Shown: positions 1 through 5,323 of the stretch, piece after piece
Position numbering within the stretch: position 1 is the stretch's first letter
Layout: each line of letters starts with the position of its first letter
Assembly: GCA_947369305.1 (NCBI GenBank)
Contig: CANBLA010000074.1
Coordinates: 1-5,354, forward strand
DNA length: 5,354 nucleotides
Origin: an uncultured Clostridia bacterium
Lineage (GTDB): Bacteria > Bacillota_A > Clostridia > TANB77 > CAG-508
Direction of reading: 5' to 3'
The notes under the pieces: generated by a model
Database searches by the model: none
Seen by the model: the letters and a program-made list of their open reading frames with translations, nothing else
Told to the model about the DNA's origin: nothing
Translations under genes and position numbers: made by a program

Positions 1-582
1 GGACCTATTGAAGTAAATGAGCAAGAACGAACGATTAAAGCAAATATTAATTTACGAGCAAAAGATGCTTTTCCAAGAAGCAAAAAATTGTATATCCGAG
101 TTTTTGATTTAGGATATGATATGTATGATTTGGATTCTGTTAATTTAGAAAAACATACGATTGATACCAAAGAATATTTTGAGATTACAGATGCAAAATG
201 GATTTTTGAAATTGATGTTCCTGATAAATTTTATGAAAGAAATACATTAGAATTAAAATTAGCAAATGAAATTCCAGATTTTGAAATAGAAAAGGCAACA
301 CTTACTGAAACAAGTTTGGTATTGACTTTTAAATCACAAGCATACAGAGATTTGATAACAGCTGGAAAAGATTTTGAAGGAAATTTTGGAGAAGCTATGA
401 CCAATATGCTAAATGTTACAAATAGTGAAGGAAAAATGTATCAAGACATTAGTAGTGGAAGCAAAGGAGAAGATGCGTATAAAATAACTTATGATGCTGG
501 CAAAAAGGATTTAGAGAAAAAATTATTTGTTAATTTCACAGTAGATGGAAAAAAATATACAAGTGAGTTAATTGAAAAATAA
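1..582 (+). CDS. Membrane anti-sigma factor / DUF4179-like sensor, C-terminal part only
   Basis: The reading frame is open from the first base, so this is the 3' end of a gene cut by the window edge; 193 residues are visible and end at TAA. An apparent TTG start at 88 is internal. The visible part has no membrane segment and looks beta-rich and extracytoplasmic. It aligns by eye with the C-terminal half of the anti-sigma factor encoded at 1307-2596: AFPRSKKL matches PFPKSKKL, WIFEIDVPDKFYERNTL matches WNFAIDVPEKMYNRTNL, and VTNSEGK matches LTNEKGEK. By this homology it is the sensor domain of a third anti-sigma factor, whose cytoplasmic N-terminus, membrane helix and partner sigma gene should lie upstream of the window. 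A terminator follows 9 bases after the stop, so it closes its own operon. The family assignment is fairly safe. The anti-sigma role is inferred, because the sigma-binding end is not visible. Confidence 0.75.
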   Translation, partial: GPIEVNEQERTIKANINLRAKDAFPRSKKLYIRVFDLGYDMYDLDSVNLEKHTIDTKEYFEITDAKWIFEIDVPDKFYERNTLELKLANEIPDFEIEKATLTETSLVLTFKSQAYRDLITAGKDFEGNFGEAMTNMLNVTNSEGKMYQDISSGSKGEDAYKITYDAGKKDLEKKLFVNFTVDGKKYTSELIEK

Positions 583-591
583 AGAAATTAT

Positions 592-623
592 GGAGATATT
601 AAGAGATTAATATCTTCTTTTTT
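592..623 (+). terminator. Intrinsic terminator of the first (partial) gene
   Basis: An 11-bp stem (592-602 pairing with 607-617, with one G-U pair) closes a GAGA tetraloop at 603-606. A run of six T follows at 618-623. It begins 9 bases after the stop codon of the partial gene, so it should end that transcript and separate it from the next sigma/anti-sigma operon. Confidence 0.88.
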
Positions 624-634
624 CTGGAAATTAC

Positions 635-684
635 AAATTTTTTATAATAGAATGAAAAAGTAGAATTTATGTTATAAAAAATTT
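635..684. repeat. Perfect 13-bp inverted repeat upstream of the first sigma gene
   Basis: AAATTTTTTATAA at 635-647 and TTATAAAAAATTT at 672-684 are exact reverse complements separated by 24 bases. The left arm overlaps a TATAAT box at 643-648. The arms are pure A/T, so an RNA hairpin would be weak; a DNA operator or an AT-rich upstream element is possible. Low sequence complexity makes a chance match a real alternative. Confidence 0.45.
643..648 (+). promoter_or_regulatory. Possible housekeeping (SigA) -10 box
   Basis: TATAAT is a perfect -10 hexamer lying after the terminator and about 80 bases before the sigma gene. There is no convincing -35: the correct distance falls in the T-tract of the preceding terminator. 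In such AT-rich DNA a TATAAT is easily found by chance, so this is a weak call. If real, it would give basal transcription of the sigma/anti-sigma operon. Confidence 0.3.
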
Positions 685-693
685 AATAAAAAG

Positions 694-720
694 TGAAACC
701 TTTTCTGTTTTTTAATCAAT
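694..720 (+). promoter_or_regulatory. Candidate ECF-sigma promoter of the first sigma operon
   Basis: TGAAACCTTTT at 694-704 resembles the AAC-containing -35 element followed by T-rich DNA that is typical of Firmicute ECF promoters (SigW/SigM/SigV type, TGAAAC). Sixteen bases after TGAAAC comes TCAAT at 716-720 in the -10 position. This is not the usual CGTC of Bacillus ECF promoters. Being directly upstream of an ECF sigma gene, it fits positive autoregulation. The start of transcription would fall around 726-728. Confidence 0.45.
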
Positions 721-726
721 ATATAA

Positions 727-1317
727 ATGAAGGTACCTAAAAATAAAGGAGTTTTAGCTAAATTGAAAAGAAGGAATGAAATAAAGAATTATAAAAATCA
801 AAATCAGCTCGATTTAGAAAAAATAATCGACGAATATAGTGGATACATATACAAAATTATCGAAAATATGAGTTTGGCAGCTTTGTCTCAAGAGGATATC
901 GAGGAAATTGTATCAGATACTTTTTTCATTGTATGGAAAAATACTGACAAATTGGATAGTGAAAAATTATTAAGTTCTTATATTGCTGGAATTGTTAGGA
1001 ATTTGGTAAGAGAAAAGATAAGAAAGTTGCAGTATCATATTGATATTTCTGATTTTGAAAACGAGATTTCGAAAGATTTTCCAATTGATATGAGATATGA
1101 AGAACGTGAAACAATGCAGAAAATAGAAAAATCCTTAAAACAAATGAAAGATGATGATGTTATGATTTTTAAATTGTATTATTATTCTGCAAGAAAAATC
1201 CGAGAAATTGCCAAAATAATGAATGTTTCAGAATTTAGTGTAAAATCCAAATTACATAGAATGCGTAAAAAAATAAAAAAAGATTTAGAAAAAGGAGGAT
1301 ATAGATATGAAGGATAA
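727..1317 (+). CDS. ECF-like RNA polymerase sigma factor, sigma-70 family
   Basis: This is a 196-residue regulator with the two-domain plan of ECF sigma factors and no sigma-3 domain. Region 2 spans about residues 28-103 and includes DIEEIVSDTFFIVWKN, the conserved acidic/aromatic helix that contacts core polymerase and the -10 element. Region 4 spans about 131-188, with the helix-turn-helix REIAKIMNVSEFSVKSKLHR, which should read the -35. It directs core polymerase to a small regulon, probably including its own promoter. The start is uncertain. ATG 727 has no Shine-Dalgarno, whereas in-frame TTG 763 has AAAGGAG 11 bases upstream and would give a 184-residue protein starting just before the conserved region. 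The last codons overlap the start of the downstream anti-sigma gene by 11 bases. The family call is firm; the target genes and signal are unknown. Confidence 0.9.
   Translation: MKVPKNKGVLAKLKRRNEIKNYKNQNQLDLEKIIDEYSGYIYKIIENMSLAALSQEDIEEIVSDTFFIVWKNTDKLDSEKLLSSYIAGIVRNLVREKIRKLQYHIDISDFENEISKDFPIDMRYEERETMQKIEKSLKQMKDDDVMIFKLYYYSARKIREIAKIMNVSEFSVKSKLHRMRKKIKKDLEKGGYRYEG
745..751 (+). promoter_or_regulatory. Shine-Dalgarno that may set a later TTG start of the sigma gene
   Basis: AAAGGAG lies inside the annotated coding frame, 11 bases before an in-frame TTG at 763-765. No such site precedes ATG 727. If the ECF-like promoter at 694-720 is used, its transcript would begin at about the ATG, leaving this site as the only ribosome signal in the leader. 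The long spacing is the main argument against it. Confidence 0.5.
1292..1299 (+). promoter_or_regulatory. Ribosome binding site of the anti-sigma gene, inside the sigma gene
   Basis: AAGGAGGA sits 7 bases before ATG 1307 and encodes the Lys-Gly-Gly near the C-terminus of the sigma factor. Because the site and the start codon are both within the sigma reading frame, ribosomes finishing the sigma factor can restart on the anti-sigma gene, coupling their synthesis. Confidence 0.85.
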
Positions 1318-2596
1318 TCAAGAAATAATAGAAAACGTAAAATTAAAAATTTCTATATCTAACTTTCAAAAGGAGGAAAATATAGAAATGCCAAAAAAGA
1401 GTAATATTTTTAAATCAGTAGCAGTTGCTTGTTGTATGATCGTTTCTATTTCTGGTATGGTATTTGCCAAAGAAATCTCAACGAAGATTTATGAGAATTT
1501 TTTCTTTACTGGAAATGGTATGGGAACAGCTATCAACGAAGGATATATTGAAAATACAACGATGGATTATCAAAATTCAAATGCAAGTATCGAAAATGAA
1601 GAAACTGGAGAAATCATAGAAGATGCAGAGACACAGATCAAGGTTGATGAATTTGTGATGGATGATTTCAATTTAAGTATGACTTTTGATGTTGCATTAT
1701 CCGAAAAAGCACAAGAAATGATAAAATCGAAAGATGTTATGGAAATGAATTTTCCAGATTTAGTGATTTACGATGAAAATGATGTTGTATTATTTTCGAT
1801 GTTTAGAGATTCATTTGATGCATTTTGCAAAGAACATCAGCTAGATTACAATTATGATACTAAACCAGATGATAAATGGGTTAATACAGGTGTGAATACA
1901 TTTGTATCAGAGAAAAATGAAAATCATGTGAAAGTGATTTATAATATTTATACAGATGGGGCGCCTTTTCCAAAAAGCAAAAAGTTAAATGTAGAAATGA
2001 AGAAAATCAGAATTTCAAGGAACGAAACTGTGATGGGAGATGAAGAAATAACATTAACTGGTGATTGGAATTTTGCAATAGATGTGCCAGAAAAGATGTA
2101 TAATCGAACCAATTTAATTTATAAGCAAAAAAGTACCACAAATAAAGATTTCAATGTAATTTCTGCTAGGGTATATGATACAGGAATGGATATTTCTTTA
2201 AAATTACCAGCAGAAAAAAGGCCAAAAGAACCAACAACACCAGAAATTGAATTTTGGAAATCATTGCCACAAGATGATGAATTGAAAGATGTTGATATTT
2301 TAAATTACTTAGAAAATCCACTTCGTAATACGCCAGAGTATCAAGAATATTCGAAAAAAAGTATGGATGTTTGGCAATATGATAAATATTTGACAAACGA
2401 AAAAGGAGAAAAGTTTGAAATGACACAAGGGCCGAGAGAAAATGGCGGAGGTTCGATTGATGAGGAAACAGGAATTTACACATCAAACTGCACCTTTGAT
2501 TTAACAAAATATGATGCGACTGACACGATAACGCTTTGTGTGGATTATCACGGAAATACAGCAGAAATTGTGTTAGAGAAAGTGGAGGAAAAATAG
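1307..2596 (+). CDS. Membrane-anchored anti-sigma factor, DUF4179-like
   Basis: This is a 429-residue single-pass membrane protein and the likely inhibitor of the sigma factor it overlaps. Residues 1-34 are a short, charged cytoplasmic segment (contains ISNFQKEENIEM) expected to bind the sigma factor. Residues about 35-54 are hydrophobic (SVAVACCMIVSISGMVFA) and form the membrane helix. The rest should lie outside the membrane: a first beta-rich unit (about 109-215, with IKVDEFVMDDFNLSMTFDV) and a second (about 218-300, with WNFAIDVPEKMYNRTNL). A charged, proline-containing insertion (about 301-360) and a final beta hairpin follow. The second unit matches the partial protein at the window start. 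The extracytoplasmic part contains three Cys (C174, C395, C411). The start is supported by AAGGAGGA 7 bases upstream and an 11-base overlap with the sigma gene. An internal strong Shine-Dalgarno could also start translation at Met28. The DUF4179 naming is from pattern recognition; the signal sensed is unknown. Confidence 0.82.
   Translation: MKDNQEIIENVKLKISISNFQKEENIEMPKKSNIFKSVAVACCMIVSISGMVFAKEISTKIYENFFFTGNGMGTAINEGYIENTTMDYQNSNASIENEETGEIIEDAETQIKVDEFVMDDFNLSMTFDVALSEKAQEMIKSKDVMEMNFPDLVIYDENDVVLFSMFRDSFDAFCKEHQLDYNYDTKPDDKWVNTGVNTFVSEKNENHVKVIYNIYTDGAPFPKSKKLNVEMKKIRISRNETVMGDEEITLTGDWNFAIDVPEKMYNRTNLIYKQKSTTNKDFNVISARVYDTGMDISLKLPAEKRPKEPTTPEIEFWKSLPQDDELKDVDILNYLENPLRNTPEYQEYSKKSMDVWQYDKYLTNEKGEKFEMTQGPRENGGGSIDEETGIYTSNCTFDLTKYDATDTITLCVDYHGNTAEIVLEKVEEK
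1368..1376 (+). promoter_or_regulatory. Possible internal ribosome binding site in the anti-sigma gene
   Basis: AAAAGGAGG lies 11 bases upstream of the in-frame ATG at 1388-1390 (Met28). A protein started there would keep the membrane helix and external domain but lose the first 27 cytoplasmic residues. The same bases encode Gln-Lys-Glu-Glu, so the match may be a codon coincidence. Confidence 0.4.
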
Positions 2597-2597
2597 A

Positions 2598-3116
2598 ATG
2601 AATAATCGTAAGAAACAGGAACAAGCATACGAAAAAGCTCTTTCTGATTGGCTTGAAACATTCAAAGGAGAAAACGTTCCAGAAGAAAAAAGAATTACAG
2701 ATTTTCGAATCGATGGTTTAGGTTGGGGGATGACTGGATATGGTGAAAATTATGAAAAAGTCAATTTTGATTTTTCGGTTACGCCGTATTCACCAGAAAA
2801 GACAACTTGGAACGTAAAAGGACGTAATATAGCTTTTGCTGAATTTGAAATTGTTGATGGTGAATATCAATTGAAATTCATTTCAGAAACGCCGAAAAAT
2901 TATGATAAATTTTTAGAAAGATTTGCGGAATGGCAAGAACAACATAAAGAAATAGAAACAACAGAAATCAAAGAAGTACAGGCGATTGAAGAAAATAGTT
3001 TAGCAGCAGAAGAAATTACAAAAATGAGTCATACGATTTTTATTATATGTTTGATTGTTTTTGTAAGTTTGATGGGAGTTGTAATAATAAGGAATATGAA
3101 GAGAAAAAACAGATAG
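2598..3116 (+). CDS. Unrecognised 172-residue protein with C-terminal membrane anchor, anti-sigma operon accessory
   Basis: I do not recognise a named family. The gene starts one base after the anti-sigma stop codon, with GGAGG (2584-2588) 9 bases before its ATG, so it is almost certainly co-translated with the sigma/anti-sigma pair. Residues 1-115 look like a compact soluble domain with a polar N-terminus and no signal peptide. Notable parts are GLGWGMTGYGENYEKVNFDFSV, the strand pair around AFAEFEIVDGEYQLKFISE, and NYDKFLERFAEWQEQHKE (about 111-128), which looks helical. An acidic linker (about 128-152) leads to one hydrophobic helix (about 155-173 region, FIICLIVFVSLMGVVII) and the basic tail RNMKRKNR. 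The lack of a signal peptide suggests a tail-anchored protein facing the cytoplasm, but the basic tail would predict the opposite orientation. A role in modulating the anti-sigma factor or its release is an inference from position only. A terminator follows. Confidence 0.85.
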   Translation: MNNRKKQEQAYEKALSDWLETFKGENVPEEKRITDFRIDGLGWGMTGYGENYEKVNFDFSVTPYSPEKTTWNVKGRNIAFAEFEIVDGEYQLKFISETPKNYDKFLERFAEWQEQHKEIETTEIKEVQAIEENSLAAEEITKMSHTIFIICLIVFVSLMGVVIIRNMKRKNR

Positions 3117-3123
3117 GTTATAG

Positions 3124-3158
3124 AAAGATTAGATTTGTAAAAAAGTCTAATCTTTTTT
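3124..3158 (+). terminator. Intrinsic terminator of the sigma/anti-sigma/accessory operon
   Basis: AAAGATTAGA (3124-3133) pairs perfectly with TCTAATCTTT (3146-3155). The stem can extend inward by three more pairs, one of them U-G, leaving a 6-base loop at 3137-3142. T3153-3158 forms the U-tail. It begins 7 bases after the stop codon of the tail-anchored protein and separates the two complete modules. Confidence 0.9.
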
Positions 3159-3159
3159 G

Positions 3160-3168
3160 TGATAAAAT
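3160..3168 (+). promoter_or_regulatory. Possible extended -10 promoter for the second sigma operon
   Basis: TGATAAAAT is an extended -10 element (TG, one base, TAAAAT) placed two bases after the T-tract of the preceding terminator. There is no good -35 at 16-18 bases, so it would rely on the extended -10. Transcription would begin near 3175 and give a leader of about 80 bases before GTG 3257. The same nonamer follows the terminator at the end of the window. Confidence 0.4.
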
Positions 3169-3224
3169 AAATTTAATTTTTATGCAACAAAATGGAGCCG
3201 TAAAGAAATCTAATTATTATATAA

Positions 3225-3236
3225 AGTATGCATACT
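3225..3236. repeat. 12-bp perfect palindrome upstream of the second sigma gene
   Basis: AGTATGCATACT reads identically on both strands. It lies 7 bases before the Shine-Dalgarno of the second sigma gene and just after AT-rich sequence containing TATTAT and TATATA. This would suit an operator overlapping a transcription start or leader. No regulator is identifiable, and a palindrome of this size can arise by chance. Confidence 0.35.
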
Positions 3237-3256
3237 AAAATATGGAGGATTAGCCA

Positions 3257-3775
3257 GTGGAAGAACTTGTAAAGAAAGCCAAGAAAGGTGATGAGAATGC
3301 TTTTAATGAACTGATATTATTAACTCAAAAAGAGATGTATTTAATTGCGAAAACAAAATTAAAAGATGAAAATGATATAGCAGATGCGATACAAGAGACG
3401 ATTTTATCTTGCTATAAAAATTTGCGTAAACTGAGAGATAATAAATTATTTAAAACTTGGCTGATAAAAATTTTAATTAACGAATGTAACAAGATTTATA
3501 AAAAAAGAAAAAAGCAAGATGTATCTTATGAAGAAAAAGAAGTTGAAAATTATTTAATGATAGAAGACAATTCTTTTGAAAATATAAGTTTTGACATCCT
3601 AATTAGAAATCTAAACGAAGAAGAAAAATTGATTTTGACATTATATTACTATTCAGGATATTCGACAAAAGAAATTAGCAAAATTATAAAAGTCAACGAA
3701 AACACGATTAGAAGTAAAATATCTCGTGCAAAGTACAAGCTTAGAAATCAATATGAAGGAGGTTATTATGAATAA
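3257..3775 (+). CDS. ECF RNA polymerase sigma factor, sigma-70 family (SigV-like)
   Basis: This 172-residue protein has the usual length and plan of an ECF sigma factor. Region 2 covers about residues 8-82: GDENAFNELI, then the diagnostic DIADAIQETILSCYKNL and the FKTWLIKILINECNKIYKK helix. Region 4 covers about 118-165: LNEEEKLILTLYYYSGYSTKEI, then the recognition helix around NENTIRSKISRAKYKLR. It recruits RNA polymerase to ECF promoters under control of the adjacent anti-sigma factor. It is much closer to the standard ECF consensus than the sigma factor at 727-1317, so the two are not recent duplicates. The GTG start is chosen because GGAGG (3244-3248) lies 8 bases upstream and the protein begins directly at the conserved region. 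Its last codons overlap the anti-sigma gene by 8 bases. The SigV-like label means general resemblance, not orthology. Confidence 0.93.
   Translation: MEELVKKAKKGDENAFNELILLTQKEMYLIAKTKLKDENDIADAIQETILSCYKNLRKLRDNKLFKTWLIKILINECNKIYKKRKKQDVSYEEKEVENYLMIEDNSFENISFDILIRNLNEEEKLILTLYYYSGYSTKEISKIIKVNENTIRSKISRAKYKLRNQYEGGYYE
3756..3762 (+). promoter_or_regulatory. Ribosome binding site that sets the start of the second anti-sigma gene
   Basis: AAGGAGG is followed after 5 bases by ATG 3768, which fixes the start there rather than at an in-frame GTG at 3726. The site encodes Glu-Gly-Gly near the end of the sigma factor, the same arrangement as in the upstream module. Confidence 0.88.
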
Positions 3776-5294
3776 TATTGAAGATTTAATAAAATCTGTA
3801 TGCCAAAATGATATTGATATTCCGATAAAAATTCAAAACAGAATTAATCATACATTAGAAAATAAAAGAAAAAACAAACCTTATTTTAGAAATTTTATAG
3901 CTGCAATTCTTTCGATATTAGGGACATTAGTAGGTACTTTTTGTGTTTATGCTGCAACAGGAGGAACAATCGACGGAATTCCTGCAACAGATTGGCTAGG
4001 AATTAAATTTTCTAATCAATATATAGAATATAAGCAACTAGTGGAAAATCAAGTAGTTGCTTTTGGAAATACAAGTGTAGAATTGACCTCTACATTATGC
4101 AGTGAGGGAATTACAATTTTGGAATTTGATGTCAAATTAAGTGAGGAAGATTATAAGAAATTAAAAATAGGTGAAAATGTTCTTACAGATGAATATTTAC
4201 AAATTCAAAATGAAAATAAAAGGAAATTAAGAGATTCGGTTACGGATGAATTAAAAAATAAAATATATACCGAAGAGTTTAATAAAGGAAATTATGAAAT
4301 TGTTGAGAAAGATATTGTGGTTCCAGAAGAAGATATTGATGCGAAATATGAAGAAAAATTGGCTGAAATAGAAGAATTAATTGAAGAACGAAAAAATACT
4401 AGTTTTCTTCCAGCACTTTCATTAAATTATGACCAAAAGGGTGGAACATACACTTACGATAAATTTAATCCAAATATGGATTGGTATGCAAGTATCTACA
4501 TTGATGATACGCCATATTATGTTAGAAATTGGCAAAAGATAGAAAAAATAAGTGATTATGAATATAAAGTTTATACGATGTATTCTTTAACAGATGATGA
4601 ACTACAAGGAAAAGAGGATTTTAAAATTACACTAAAAAATAATAAGTTAGCAAGTATTGTAAATTGGAGTTCTTTAACAGGTTGGCGAAATGATTGCCAA
4701 TGGTTTGCTGCTAATCGTGATGGTGAAATGATGAAAACACCAGATATAAATGTAATAGATTTACCAGGTGATTTTGAAGTAAATGTTTCGAAAAATGCAA
4801 TTTTGAAAGATAGTAAAGTAATCGAAAATCCAGAAATCAAATCAGAGTTTAGAAATATTACACAAAAAGTTGAGAAAGTGGTTAGCTCACCGATTCAAAC
4901 CATTGTGAAAATCAATCATTCAGCAACAAATCAATCTTCCAATGCTTTTGCGAATCGCTATAAAGATCCTACAATAGAACACTTACCAATGACACGAGAA
5001 TATAAAGTACAGGATGCCAATGGAAAGGAACTAAGTGTTTTTTGTACAAGTAATAAAAATACATTGATTTATTCAAATGGGACAAGAGAAGATTATGACC
5101 CTCACGACATACCAAATAAAAAATATAGTAATGCAACTTGGGAGACGGTAGAATATTTGTTGATTGAAAATACAGATACAGATTATATCAAAATCATACC
5201 AGTAGAAACGATTAGAAATCCGGTAGAAGAAACGGATCATGATTATGGAGAAATCTATTATGAAATGGAGCCGTTAACGATTCAATTAAAGTAG
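3768..5294 (+). CDS. Membrane-anchored anti-sigma factor, DUF4179 family-like
   Basis: This 508-residue single-pass protein is the likely inhibitor of the ECF sigma factor it overlaps. Residues 1-42 are cytoplasmic and include DIPIKIQNRINHTLENKRKNK, a helix-like segment typical of clostridial anti-sigma N-termini. Residues about 43-63 (FIAAILSILGTLVGTFCVYAA) form the membrane helix. The external part begins with TGGTIDGIPATDWLGIKF and a beta unit (about 95-123, with ITILEFDVKLSEE). A highly charged, probably helical insertion follows at about 124-212, including EEKLAEIEELIEERKN. A second beta unit has GDFEVNVSKNAILKDSKVIE (334-353), parallel to WNFAIDVPEKMYNRTNL in the other anti-sigma factor. 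The C-terminal unit (about 405-508) contains DANGKEL. It may be DUF4179 plus a DUF5643-like end, which needs a profile search. External Cys are C111, C310 and C426. Stimulus and release mechanism are unknown. Confidence 0.85.
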   Translation: MNNIEDLIKSVCQNDIDIPIKIQNRINHTLENKRKNKPYFRNFIAAILSILGTLVGTFCVYAATGGTIDGIPATDWLGIKFSNQYIEYKQLVENQVVAFGNTSVELTSTLCSEGITILEFDVKLSEEDYKKLKIGENVLTDEYLQIQNENKRKLRDSVTDELKNKIYTEEFNKGNYEIVEKDIVVPEEDIDAKYEEKLAEIEELIEERKNTSFLPALSLNYDQKGGTYTYDKFNPNMDWYASIYIDDTPYYVRNWQKIEKISDYEYKVYTMYSLTDDELQGKEDFKITLKNNKLASIVNWSSLTGWRNDCQWFAANRDGEMMKTPDINVIDLPGDFEVNVSKNAILKDSKVIENPEIKSEFRNITQKVEKVVSSPIQTIVKINHSATNQSSNAFANRYKDPTIEHLPMTREYKVQDANGKELSVFCTSNKNTLIYSNGTREDYDPHDIPNKKYSNATWETVEYLLIENTDTDYIKIIPVETIRNPVEETDHDYGEIYYEMEPLTIQLK

Positions 5295-5323
5295 ATAGTT
5301 AGCCTTGCTAATTATCTATTTTT
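5292..5323 (+). terminator. Intrinsic terminator of the second sigma/anti-sigma operon
   Basis: A 12-bp stem with one G-U pair (5292-5303 with 5307-5318) closes a CTT loop and is followed by T5319-5323. The left arm begins in the TAG stop codon of the anti-sigma gene, so the gene and the terminator share three bases. A ribosome at the stop codon could hinder folding, but most transcription should end here. Confidence 0.88.

Noticed and set aside
1412..1475. Lipoprotein signal at the Cys pair in the module B anti-sigma helix
   Set aside because: The residues before C42 (AVA) do not fit a lipobox, which needs Leu/Val/Ile at -3, and a 34-residue cytoplasmic segment precedes the helix. A plain membrane anchor is more likely.
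2166..2624. 152-codon open frame on the - strand
   Set aside because: It is fully antisense to the well-supported anti-sigma gene and the start of the next gene. Its product is a low-complexity Leu/Phe/His/Ser-rich translation typical of the complement of AT-rich coding DNA.
3183..3210. TGCAAC as an ECF -35 upstream of the second sigma gene
   Set aside because: TGCAAC resembles an ECF -35, but it is not followed by the usual CTTTT. The only CGT lies 10 bases later instead of about 16, and the correct distance holds no -10-like element.
3047..3238. 63-codon + strand frame overlapping the end of the tail-anchored gene
   Set aside because: It starts inside the membrane-helix codons of the real gene in another frame and runs through the terminator hairpin. 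No Shine-Dalgarno fits it.
3242..3253. Three-codon upstream frame ATG GAG GAT TAG before the GTG start
   Set aside because: It is formed by the Shine-Dalgarno itself, lacks its own ribosome site, and is best explained by chance.
3726..3767. Earlier GTG start for the second anti-sigma gene
   Set aside because: It would overlap the sigma gene by 50 bases without a ribosome site, whereas ATG 3768 has AAGGAGG at ideal spacing.
4571..4840. 89-codon open frame on the - strand
   Set aside because: It is antisense to the second anti-sigma gene, with no ribosome site context or recognisable product.
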